Shown here in pieces: positions 21,825-32,100 of a stretch of 64,000 nt of DNA (the first letter of the stretch is position 1; each line of letters opens with the position of its first letter). The notes under the pieces were generated by a model, which was given only the letters and a program-made list of their open reading frames with translations, did no database searches and was not told the DNA's origin. This DNA comes from Nematostella vectensis (taxonomy: Eukaryota > Cnidaria > Anthozoa > Actiniaria > Edwardsiidae): assembly GCF_932526225.1 (NCBI RefSeq), contig NC_064046.1, positions 7,985,219-8,049,218 on the forward strand, in the 5' to 3' direction. The translations under genes and the position numbers were made by a program.

Positions 21825-23445
21825 CTCGTTCCCTGGCTTCTCTTGGCTGAGCGGCTAGTAGGTTAATAACGTCACTTTTGATTTGTGGACCATGAAGCCT
21901 GGCAAAACACTCGAAATCGGAAAATCTACGTGTCTATGGGCTTGTATGGAGCTAGGTTGAGATGTTTTTGGCTGATAATAAGGGAAACTGTCATCCGAGC
22001 GTTTCAGTTTTCAATCAGTCGGGTACAGTACGAATTCACACATATCTAACTGCTATTGAGACTATTTACTTCATCCGAGCCTTGTTTTGGTATATCCCCA
22101 AAGCACAAGAGTAAATTTAACGTGATATTTTGCGACTCGGTCCGGGACACACACGTGTAATCCGTGATGTATTTGTTGTTTACCGCCACAGCTAGATTTA
22201 CATTGTGTAACATATGTATAACAAGCGATCTAAAAATTAGAATATTTCTATTTTTTATACCAATCCAATAATAATATTCGAATTCATAGATCCGACATGT
22301 CAATCACACGAGCACGAATAGCCAGTCAGGAAAGAGATGATGCAATAACAGCTATGTGGTCCCACAAATGTCCCACAAAAAGTAGGCAATCGACGGCAAA
22401 AAAGATTGGTTAGAGATCGGTCCCCTGAGCGCGGTCGGGGCCTGGACACAATAGAAAATACAATGCAATGCCATGGCAACCGCTGAGACTACTGAATTCT
22501 GTATTGTGTCCAGGCCCCGACCGCGCTCAGAGGACCGACTGTTTGTCAGCACCCTGGAAGAACGAATAATTTCAACTTTGCAGCGAAAATTTTTGGATTA
22601 TTTTCTTCGAAGATGTGTTTAGAAACTATTCTTCTATGGCATATAGGATTTTGACGGGAAAAGCTGTCCGTTTTCTGCCAAAAAGTTGCCTTGAAGTTGT
22701 GATTGCTAGGGAGTGGAGCTTCCTACCCTGTTGTATTTTATTACGAGTGGGGAGGAGGTGAACCGAGATGAGGGAGGAAAATCGCCTGAACCGTTATGAA
22801 TCACGGCTAAAACGGAACCAGATCAATCTATGACAACAGCTTCAAGAAATTGGCTTTATTACAGATATACTGGGTAAACCAAATTAAAAATAATATCCGA
22901 TACACAAACATTTCGTCTGGTTTGCCCGTGATAGTACCTACCGAAGAGAGCACGGCTTTATCTTATCATTTCCAAGTTTTCATATTTTGAGCTGGATTCG
23001 TGCCGTTTCCATTCATTAACCAAGTCGTAGTTATCTACCTCTATGCTTCTCTACAAGATTTTCACCAAGCTTGGATAACAAGACAAGTTTCCGTCATGTT
23101 AGGTGACCGTGCTTTATTTCCCAAGTCGCAGGAAAACCTCTATAAACGTCTTAATTTTTTATGAATCCGAGCAGGATTCACAGGCCGCATCCGACATGTT
23201 GTACAACTTGTGGGACTTTTTTGGGACATTTGGATTGCACTTCGCTGGCTTCTATTTACTGCTTTTTGGTTGGATTTTCGTGCGCGCGTCGGATCTATGA
23301 ATTGGAACAGTCGTAGTCGCGATTTTCGCCTTTGAGAGAGATAAGTCGTAGTGTTTTGCCAGGCGTCGGGGACAGCTACTCATCGCAGAGAATATTTGAC
23401 AACAGAGGGCTGTCACAAAAGGCCTGGGGACGAGGCTAAATAGGA
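21825..23445. mobile_element. Fold-back element with imperfect inverted arms
   Basis: The left edge (TAGCCTCGTTCCCTGGC ... GCCTGGCAAAACACT) recurs in reverse complement at the right edge (AGTGTTTTGCCAGGC ... GGCCTGGGGACGAGGCTA). Internally, AATTCATAGATCCGAC (about 22283) and the TGTCCCA box (about 22370) recur inverted near 23292 and 23226. The arms are diverged. No transposase is visible. Confidence 0.65.
22418..22537. mobile_element. Short hairpin element nested in the fold-back
   Basis: 35-bp arms at 22418-22452 and 22503-22537 match with one mismatch (GAGCGCGGTCGGGGCCTGGA in the left arm). The GC-rich arms contrast with the surrounding sequence, suggesting a recent insertion. Confidence 0.8.
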
Positions 23446-23820
23446 ACTACATACTAAAGAAATAACCCGCTTTTTTATTAAAGATAGGACGTTATCAAAA
23501 CATTATAGCTCCGCACCGCCCTAGTTGCTAAAAATACAAGTGGTATAAATCAAGTTTTCCTGCACCACCTGCACTTCGATTTTAGAGCAATAAAGCAATT
23601 GCCACTAGCAAAGAATAAATGGATTATGTGAAAATCCTCTGGTTCTATATTGAGTAATTAGTTCTGGTTGACCATGTATGTTCAAGTGTGATAAAGCATA
23701 ATGATAACAACAGGTACCTGTGAAATTAGATAACTTTAATGCTTTACTAAATGAACTCTCCAAGGACTCGGTCTTAAAATTGTGGCAAGTGGCGCGGATC
23801 GATCGCTATCCGCTTTTGTG

Positions 23821-23869
23821 ATGGCTTCACTTTTCAGCCAAAAATTCTTCATTTTCTTTCTTTTGTCAC
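23821..23869 (+). CDS. Candidate signal-peptide exon for gene B
   Basis: ATG followed by MASLFSQKFFIFFLLS, a good secretory leader, ending at a strong donor GTAAGT. It ends in phase 1, whereas the next clear exon of gene B (24760) needs phase 0. Either a small exon lies between (an 11-nt one near 24252-24262 would fix the phase, but is unsupported) or this leader belongs to another transcript. Confidence 0.4.
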
Positions 23870-24483
23870 GTAAGTAGAGATGTTAGAAATTTTCAGAATT
23901 ATTGTAAAAATAACCTAAAACACTTTCTTTAACACCTTTGCGATTTCTAGACGTGAAAAGCTTAAGTAGGAGTCTCGAGTAGTTTCCTCGGCCGGGAATA
24001 ACACACAAGGAGTAGCTCCGAAAAAAGGGCCCTCTCAATGGGGGCTCTCATTTATTTTTATGAGTTCTACTTAAACCATGGTGGTTGTTAAAGGGACCAT
24101 CCAAAAACCTATGTTACACTGAGTAATGTAGTAATGCGATTCCATTTACTGGACCCATCAGTTTTACTTAGTTGTGAGACAACGCCATTATATTGATCAT
24201 AACAAAAATAAGCAATAAACACCGGCCTTTTTTTTATTACCAGACAGCAAGGGAGACAGCAAGTGTGAGATATCATTAAATGATAAGAAAAGTTCTTTTT
24301 TTTATCATCAGCTCTAAGCTGTTGGATCCCAACGCGTGCCTCGCCAGCTAATAACCTGCCTAATATGGTAAATAACTCCTCTGGCTATGTCCAGTATGGG
24401 GAAAATGCGTAAATCCGTTTCTTGTTTTCGTGTCAATAGCCATGTCTATGTGTCCATCCCTCTGTCCGTGTCTGTTTTGAGTT

Positions 24484-24502
24484 CGGGGGGGGGGGGGGGG
24501 GG
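24484..24502. repeat. Poly-G tract
   Basis: A run of about 18-19 G residues. Such tracts form G-quadruplexes and are prone to slippage. Confidence 0.8.
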
Positions 24503-24759
24503 ACCCATGATACAGAAAAATTAAGAAGGAAGACACAGCCACGACCCTATTGGTCATTTCATTTTAAGATATTAGGGGCGGGGGTGCAATTGCCCCACCT
24601 CTTGCCAAACATGGAAGCATTCCTTTGGTCTCGTTCTCTTTACATGGCAGCGTTGCCTTGTCCGTGCCGTGTTCATTCTTTCGTGAATCAATAAAAGATA
24701 ATTCTCTTTAGAAATATAATATAAATGTCATTTTAATATAAATATCCTTATTTTTCGAG

Positions 24760-24898
24760 GCCGATGCGTTACAACCGCTATTTATCAACGGAAAGTTTAT
24801 GAACGACGCCGAGAAGAGAAGCAAGAAAACAGACACTGCCGATGGGACCAGTCAAGACAAAGTTGGGACGTTTAAATTCAACAACGGTGGAGTAGTTG
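24760..24898 (+). CDS. Gene B exon 2: N-terminal module, first half
   Basis: The acceptor is TTTTTCGAG, with an unusual G at -3. Donor GTAAGC, phase 1. It encodes KVGTFKFNNGGVVG, aligned with SKAGSFKIDDDKVKG of gene C, which supports the exon and its frame. Confidence 0.6.
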
Positions 24899-27800
24899 GT
24901 AAGCATAAAATTGTCTTTATGTTAAATTAATTTTCTTCAAAAAAGTTCTGTCAGCTAGGGATTTGAGTCAAAACGCTGAACAGCCGCACGCTTTGGAGCA
25001 CTGTATGCAACTGGAAAATTTAGCGAAGATTCCGTCATCCTATGATCTGCACTGAACCATTTATTTGTCTCGCCGGCTGGTTAGGATGGACACGGTAGCG
25101 CACGACGTCTTCTAAATGCCATCGTCAATATTCTTGATACCGATGTCTTGTCTTTTCTCTCTAGGCGCTGGCGTGTTCGAGCTCAGCAAAAACGGAGATG
25201 TTGATATGGACCTCAAGATACGGATTAAACCAAATGCCGCTGGAGGTGGTGGTGGGGAACAGCCTGGGGGAGGGGGTAAACCACAAACCTCATCCCAAGG
25301 CAGTGGAAGTAGTCCAACCAAAGCGCCCGGTGGAGGAGGGGGTAGCTCAACACAAGCACCCGGTGGGGGAGGGGGTAGCTCAACACAAGCACCCGGTGGG
25401 GGAGGTGGTAGCTCAACACAAGCACCCGGTGGGGGAGGGGGTAGCTCAACACAAGCACCCGGTGGGGGAGGAGGTAGCTCAACACAAGCACCCGGTGGGG
25501 GAGGTGGTAGCTCAACACAAGCACCCGGTGGGGGAGGGGGTAGCTCAACACAAGCACCCGGTGGGGGAGGGGGTAGCACAACACAAGCACCCGGTGGGGG
25601 AGGGGGTAGCTCAACCACGGCACCTATGGCTGGAGGTGGTAGCACGACTAAAGCTCCTTCCGGCGGAGGAAACACTACAGAAGCACCTGGGGGAAGTTCG
25701 GCAGGTAAGCCACAACACATCTGACCATTCAGCAGTTGATGTTGCTCGATGACGCCCCCTGTCACAACTTTTGGATTTATACTCGATATAAAAATAGCCA
25801 ATAGTAACGGACCTCAATTTTCTCCTTTATGTCTTTATAAGACTTTTGTTGTTGTCAAGCACAGGATAATTTATTTCATTGACCTTAAATTTGAATTCCA
25901 CGCCGACTTCTGCAGACCATCTAATCTCAGCCTTACAGGCCTACAACATCTCTTCAACATAAAACATGTGTACACGTCCCTTACTCGTTGACTCCGACAA
26001 GTGAGCCCCCGCCGCCGCCTGTATACTGCGCGAGTTCAGCTCAAGAGTTCAACCGTTTACACCAATCGGACTGTTGATAGAAGGGCACAGTGTCGAGTGG
26101 ATTATATATAGCTATTAGGTTTATCTTGCTTATAACCTGTTTTCTTTGTTTCGTGATCAAAACTCTTTGTCTTTCGAAGCAAAAGGATAATTTTCTTGTA
26201 GGTGGAGACGCCCAAAAGTTCTTAGAGCTCCACAACAAATACCGCAAGATACATGACTCCCCGCCCATGAAACTGAACGATGAAATGTCGAAATCTGCGC
26301 AAGCATGGGCGGATAAACTCGCTTCGATGGAGAAACAACAGCATTCAAATGAGAAAGACCTAGGCGAGAACCTATCTTATGGGTGTCCCACGCGCACAGT
26401 TGAATCAGTAGTGGAGGGCTGGTATGGTGATCATATGTCAAAGTTCTTTCATGGAAGATATAGTGATTTATTGTAGTGTTTTCTGATAAAAATCCCACCA
26501 CCTTCGAAAGAACAAAAATATTCTTTATGCCATTGTCGTATCTCCAAGGGATGTTTATTACCTAATTTTGGGTAAAAAAAGTTTGACTTTTAAATTTGAC
26601 ATAACAGAGTGATCTATATTGAATTTTTTTTTCTAATTAAAAAAAAAAAGAAATCCTAAAATTCTATTTTTGGTCTGTATCCGGAGTCAACTAATGTAAA
26701 TTAATGATAACTCTGGCCTGGGTTTTCATGCTTGTATTCATGCTGTTCATGCATCAGAGCAACTGATTTCATTTCTGATCTAATTTGCGCTATCATCAAA
26801 AACACTTCGAGAACACCCCGTTAAAATAAGGTAATACAAGAGAGCATAAGATAAGAGAGGGACACTTTGGTATTATTCGCGCGCCATGTCGATTCCGAAT
26901 CTATTTTTAGTAACCACCACCCCACCACTGCGCGTGAGGATTTGCTCCTTTTATTTTGTCCTACTCCCCCGCGGGTTGCGTGTTGTTGTTTTGCCAACTC
27001 GATAGGAATGAAAAGAGATCATGTAAAATAACTCGGAAGAAGAAAAAAGTCTAGCTTAAGTAAGCAAGATTGGCAAATATACTCACAGAAAGTTAAATCC
27101 CTGAATAGTTTGACTGTTTTGTTTGTCTGAGCGGCGAAGTCAAGTGAAGAAGAAAGAAAAAACCGACGAGCGATAAAATGGCTGTAATACCGCGTTTGAT
27201 TCAAATCCCGACTCCAGCTTGTATAATAACAACATAATAATATAACATATAATAATAACAACATCAAGGAAGTACAGTAATATCTCCCTCTTTATTTTCT
27301 CACTATTACAAAAGCTCAGATACTTCAGCTTGCTGGCTTTGATAATCACAAAGATGCATTCCTTAGCTACAAGGATAGTTTTATGAAATGTATTTTTCTT
27401 GGATTCCTTCTCAATTCACCAGAATATTCACAAAAATCAATATCATATCTAATGTCTAACTTACAGATTTCGTTTGACCATTAGAATAATGAATGTTGAG
27501 AAACCACAAAGAAGCAGCAAGTAAAAGCGAAAACCGTGTTTGAAGCACGAGGTTTTCCGCTCTTGATTTTTAATGAAGTCTCGTTTTCGAAATCTTTCGA
27601 TCCTCGAAGTACTACATCCCCTTAATAAACCACAACTGTCCGTATCCTTGATGTTAGAATGAAATTTTCGATGGTATTTGTGCAAATAGTTTTTTTTTCG
27701 GTTTCAAGTCACAAAACAGCGGCAAACAACAAGATGTAAATTCCAAAGCGCGGGGGTAGGGTGAGTAAAAATGCTCACGCGCAGTGGTGGAATCGACATG

Positions 27801-28227
27801 GCGCGCGGGTAATACCAAAATTTCCCTTTCTTATCTTATGCTCTTTTGGGTAATACAAATATATGAGTTTACTTGAAATTCTATCACCTTTAGGAGATGG
27901 TAAAAGAGAAAGAAAATTTTTGGGTGTGTCATTGTTATTTATATATATGTTTATTACTTATATTTTTTTAGGTATAACGAGGTTTGCAAGCCCGGTTACG
28001 CTTTTGGTGGAGCTACAGGAGGTGCCACGCTCCATTTTACCCAAATTGTGTGGAAGGCAAGCACAGAGTTAGGGTTCGGCTCTGCCAAAGGGACAAAATG
28101 CACCTATGTCGTCGGTCGTTACAAGAAAAGGGGAAACTTTGGTGACGAAAAGGACTACGACGCGAATGTCAAGAAGGGAAGCTTTGATGCTACCTCTTAT
28201 TGCGCGACTGTCAAGGAAAACAAATAG
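24760..28227 (+). CDS. Gene B: secreted CAP/SCP protein with Gly-Ser-rich repeat linker
   Basis: Exons 24760-24898, 25165-25704, 26202-26421 and 27972-28227 join in phase (0-1, 1-1, 1-2, 2-stop) to 1155 nt, 384 codons, with the leader exon upstream unresolved. Order: a short module (GTFKFNN...AGVFELSKNGDVDMDLKI) shared with gene C; a linker of nine near-perfect 11-residue units (APGGGGGSSTQ) plus decayed ones; then a CAP domain. CAP hallmarks are LHNKYR, QHSNEKDLGENLSYG, YNEVC and HFTQIVWKAST, giving the complete His-Glu-Glu-His tetrad of the GAPR-1/GLIPR2 group. CAP proteins are secreted or membrane-associated and bind lipids or other ligands; the activity here is unknown. It heads a tandem trio with C and D. 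Confidence 0.85.
25165..25704 (+). CDS. Gene B exon 3: module second half and repeat linker
   Basis: Acceptor CTCTCTAG and donor GTAAGC, phase 1 at both ends. It opens with AGVFELSKNGDVDMDLKIRI, then the Gly-rich repeat from about 25319 to 25690. The antisense and +1 ORFs across this block are shadows of the 33-bp unit. Confidence 0.85.
25319..25690 (+). repeat. Coding minisatellite, 33-bp unit
   Basis: Nine near-identical units from AAAGCGCCCGGTGG onward encode APGGGGGSSTQ, followed by two or three decayed units. Because 33 is a multiple of 3, copy-number change keeps the frame. Most differences between units are synonymous Gly third positions (GGG/GGA/GGT). Confidence 0.9.
26202..26421 (+). 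CDS. Gene B exon 4: CAP domain, first half
   Basis: Acceptor TTCTTGTAG and donor GTATGG, phases 1 and 2. It contains LHNKYRKIHDSPPMKLN and HSNEKDLGENLS. It ends inside the Trp codon, the same junction as in genes C and D. Confidence 0.9.
26834..27855. mobile_element. TIR element, AAGAGAGCATAAGAT family, about 1 kb
   Basis: The left end AAGAGAGCATAAGATAAGAG with TGGTATTA and GCGCGCCATGTCGATTCC recurs as a reverse complement at 27713-27855 (GGAATCGACATGGCGCGC, TAATACCAAAATTTCCC, CTTATCTTATGCTCTTTT). It lies in intron 4 of gene B and has no transposase ORF. Confidence 0.7.
27972..28227 (+). CDS. Gene B exon 5: CAP domain, second half
   Basis: Acceptor TTTTTTTAG. It starts by completing Trp, then YNEVCKPGYAF, HFTQIVWKAS and CTYVVGRYKKRGNF, and ends at TAG 28225-28227. 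Two AATAAA signals follow. Confidence 0.9.
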
Positions 28228-28383
28228 TCCGTCTGCTTATTGCTAAGATGTAAAACAGAAAGGTTAAACAATTAAACGGTTGCTGTACAACGTCTAAGAT
28301 GTTCTTAGAATTCAACTGGAGGTTGAGAACGTCTTTGTCGACCAGTTGACAATAAGTTGGCTATCCGATTTTTGTTCGCCAAC

Positions 28384-28436
28384 AATAAATTCGTATGCGT
28401 TGTTGCTTACCATCTTCGTATGTTTTTCCAAATAAA
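28384..28436 (+). promoter_or_regulatory. Poly(A) signals, gene B
   Basis: AATAAA at 28384-28389 and 28431-28436, 157 and 204 nt after the stop. Confidence 0.55.
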
Positions 28437-29093
28437 TAAGTACAGCTTATCAGTTAATGCCTGGTGCACACTAGTGACATAGGCTCAATAGGCTAGCGAT
28501 TTTACTATATCGATACTATAGCTCAGTTTGCTTAGCCTTAGTCAGTTGATTCCGCTCAGTAAATTCATATAAAACCCAGCCTTTTTCTTGATATTGTTAT
28601 CCTATTATCCCCATATGTCATGAAGAATTTGCTCTACCACAACTTAGCAACTTGGGGCAGAGCGGCTCGCACGGGATCAGAAGTTATCTCTAAAATTCTA
28701 AGAATTGTGTGGGTTTCGTATGCTGTAGGCGGGCTAACTATTTTTGGCTCTATAGGCAGATTCTAGCAATTTAATGATTGTCATTTTCTCGGATAAAGTG
28801 TGACTGATGCGTTTGACTTTAATCAAAGCAGAACCCGTTCATCAGTTTGTTACGGTTCACTTCCGCTGAAAACTCGTACTTAACGGTGATCCTCTTAATA
28901 TTGCATGAACTTGGCGCGAACTTTATTATTGTGTCAACGACATCTTGTTTTTGATGAGGAAGGTCAAGATTCTTGTCAGGTAAGTTGAAGAAAAAAAAGA
29001 ACATAAAGATTAGCAATACTGTTGGTGATTTAGTAAGTCAGTTCTACGAATCCTTTTGACCTTACCTGCTGATATTACACTGTCTAGATAAAG

Positions 29094-29136
29094 ATGCACG
29101 CAGCAAGAGTTTTAGTTCCCTTACTTCTTTGCATTT
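29094..29136 (+). CDS. Gene C exon 1: signal peptide
   Basis: ATG at 29094, leader MHAARVLVPLLLCI, donor GTAAGT, phase 1. Confidence 0.75.
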
Positions 29137-32100
29137 GTAAGTATCGTAGTTAGAGTAAGATGAAGTGTTGTTTTGATGCCATTTCAATAATTGTTCGCCG
29201 TATAACGAGACCTTGACGCATGGAGAAAATGGACAAGAAACACATAGCGTTGGATGTCTATGTATAAAAGGTCTGAAAAACTAGGGAGCAGTAGTCTTTA
29301 ATTATTTTTGGATTTTTTTGTACATAATCTAGAACAGAAACGCTGTGGTTCTTTTACAGATACAGCGACTGGTTTAAATTGCCGTATAATAATAACTTTG
29401 CAGCATTGCTATTTGCTACTCTTGGTGCAATTGCTGCGTCATAAGGGTGGGCGTAGGTGTCCTTGAAAGTAGAATTAACACGATACAACAAAAGGTGTAT
29501 ACAAGAAAACGCCCTAATGATGCCCTGGGCTTCTTAGGATGTCTAACCACTATGAACAGTGTTTGAAACAGAATTTTAAACACAAGGTTCCGGTATAAAA
29601 GGCCGACCCCAACAGTGTCAGCGGTCTCATTTCTCACCGTAAAGATAGAGAAATAGGAGCTCATTCATCATCCTATCAAAGACTGAACTTAAAAATGAGC
29701 CACAATAACAATGATATTACCTTCTTACATGAACTTCTTACGACTCTTTTCTATTTTACATTTTATTATGCAGTTTTAGGGTTCCCCCGCGACCAACCGT
29801 AACTGTCAATGGTTGACTGCGCACAATTTTTTAAACATTTCAGTGAAACCAAATCATAGTTATTGACACTGGATAAACATATGGAATATCACTTGTATCA
29901 TTTGTATCACTTGTAAACTAGTTTCTTCTTCATATTAATTTATTGATATATCAAATTAAACCAAGGGAGCATAAGATAGGAGAGAGACTCTTTGGTATTA
30001 CCCGGGCGCTATGTCGATTCCGATCTTTTATATTAATAGTAACCATTAACCCACCACCGCCCGTGAGGATTTGCTCCTTTTTCCTACTCCCCCGCCGGTC
30101 GCGTGTTGTTGTTTTGCCAACTCGATAGTAGCCTACTAGCCGGATTTTTCTTAGATTCCTTCTCGATTCGCCGGGATATACAAAAATACAGTGAAACAGT
30201 GGCAAACAACAAGATGAATCTAAAAATAGCGCATAAAAATCTCTTCAACCATAAAAAGAATTTGACCACAGGATGCGCCACTCGTGCGATATCGTTTTTC
30301 GCGTAAAATTTATCGTGGAATTCCCTTATGGATGATGAATTACTCTATAATATGTTTTGATTACAAAATATTGATTTTAAAATCAATGAAAGGCACAATT
30401 TTCGAGACATTAGATATTGTTACCCTGTCTTTCCCCCCATTAACCGAATCATAAGATTGTAGTGGCAATTCTATAATGACTCTTAGCTCGATTTGTTAGT
30501 ACTATTTTAATGGTCGTTGAATAATGATTACTTTTATAAAGTATCAAACCGGAAGCTACATAGCGCAGTTACCTACTCAGAGTTAAGAAGACTTGCCCAT
30601 ATTTTGAAATAAAGTTGACAACCCAAAATATATGTGTTCTATATAGGTTCAACATTGATGGTTCAAAGCCGCCGATCGCAAGACCCCAAACATGACAAGC
30701 GCCAATATATCAGTGATCCATTGAGCGGGTTCTTGCCAAGGCAGCCACGTGCTTACAACCCACGTGAAGGAAATCAGCCAATCAGAGGACGTCCTTCGCT
30801 AATTTCAAGCGCTTTACAAAGGCTCACATTTCGCCTACCTGGGGCACGGAAAGAATTTGCGCGGACACATCTCACATCAGTCAACGCTAGAGATGACCAA
30901 TCAGAACACGTTGGTAAAAGAAAACAAGGTGTGGTTGGCTACCATGCCCTTGAGCCTGTTGTCGGGCCCAGTACCAACGGGCAAAAAGAAAGGCATAGCT
31001 ACGATATTCTAAAAAAGACAAATGACGAAGTACGAGGGGCTGAATCAAAATCTGGCGATTCTTCAAAGGCCGGGAGTTTTAAGATAGACGATGACAAGGT
31101 TAAAGGTAAAGGTTTTAAAGAATGTTCCCCCAACAACAACTTAACAAGATACAAGAGACCATCATGGCCTCTTGCGACATATCAATCAATAGCTGTCGTT
31201 GTTCTAAATGGTCTGAAAGAGTTTGGATGGAGCGCGGAGGAAGCGTCTTTTTCAAGGCGACCACAACAATAGAGTTTTGTTAAGTCGTTGGATTTCTCGA
31301 CCTTTCTAGGTGGAGAATGTAAAACAGTGGATGTGATATCGAAATAAAGCAAATTGGCCGAGCGAGCAAAAAAAAAAAGGGTTTCCGAGAGACAACTTTC
31401 GGTGTGTCTCTTCTATACAATATCGTGGACACTGGGTAGTCATTATTTTGCAAAAAAGGCTGAGATTTCTTAATTCATCATTAAAAGAATAAGCTCTGAT
31501 TGGCGGATGGGGAAGAAGCTTTAATTGTAATGTATTTACGAACAATCATAGCATTGTTATTTTTTATTTCTTTAAGGCGTCGGTGTTTATCAGATCAGAA
31601 ATGGGATGGTCGACTTGGAGGTTTTACTCAAAATGTTTCCAAACAGCACATGCTGCGGTAGGTAAAACATATTTCATAATCCCAAAAATCTAGTCTTCTC
31701 TGGCTGGTTGTTATTAAAAGGGAGTACAACTAAGTGTGTTAAATTGATGCTTATTAAAGGACTGGCGGGTCTATACGGGCCAATAGAGTCGTTAAAACAA
31801 TTTGACATTCTAAAAAATGGTCGTGCCTATGAATTATAAGACAAAAATAAAACATTTCACAATAAGGTTTGAAATACATTATACACTAAGTACATTATTC
31901 AACAAAAACCGGGATGGATTTCTCTTTATTTCATTTAGAATTCACAATTCATTGACAAAGTATCCTACCTCCCTGTTATTCAGGTTCGGAGCAGGCGTTC
32001 GCTAGTGATGGGGTAAAAGCTGCTAACGATTTTCGTTCTCGTCACAATGCTCCTCCTCTTAAGTTGAACGCGGAGATGAGCAAGGAGGCAGAGGAATGGG

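Noticed and set aside
25112-25801. Pro-rich and His-rich ORFs antisense and in +1 to gene B exon 3
   Set aside because: Shadows of the 33-bp coding minisatellite; the sense frame is fixed by splice phases and by similarity of its flank to gene C.
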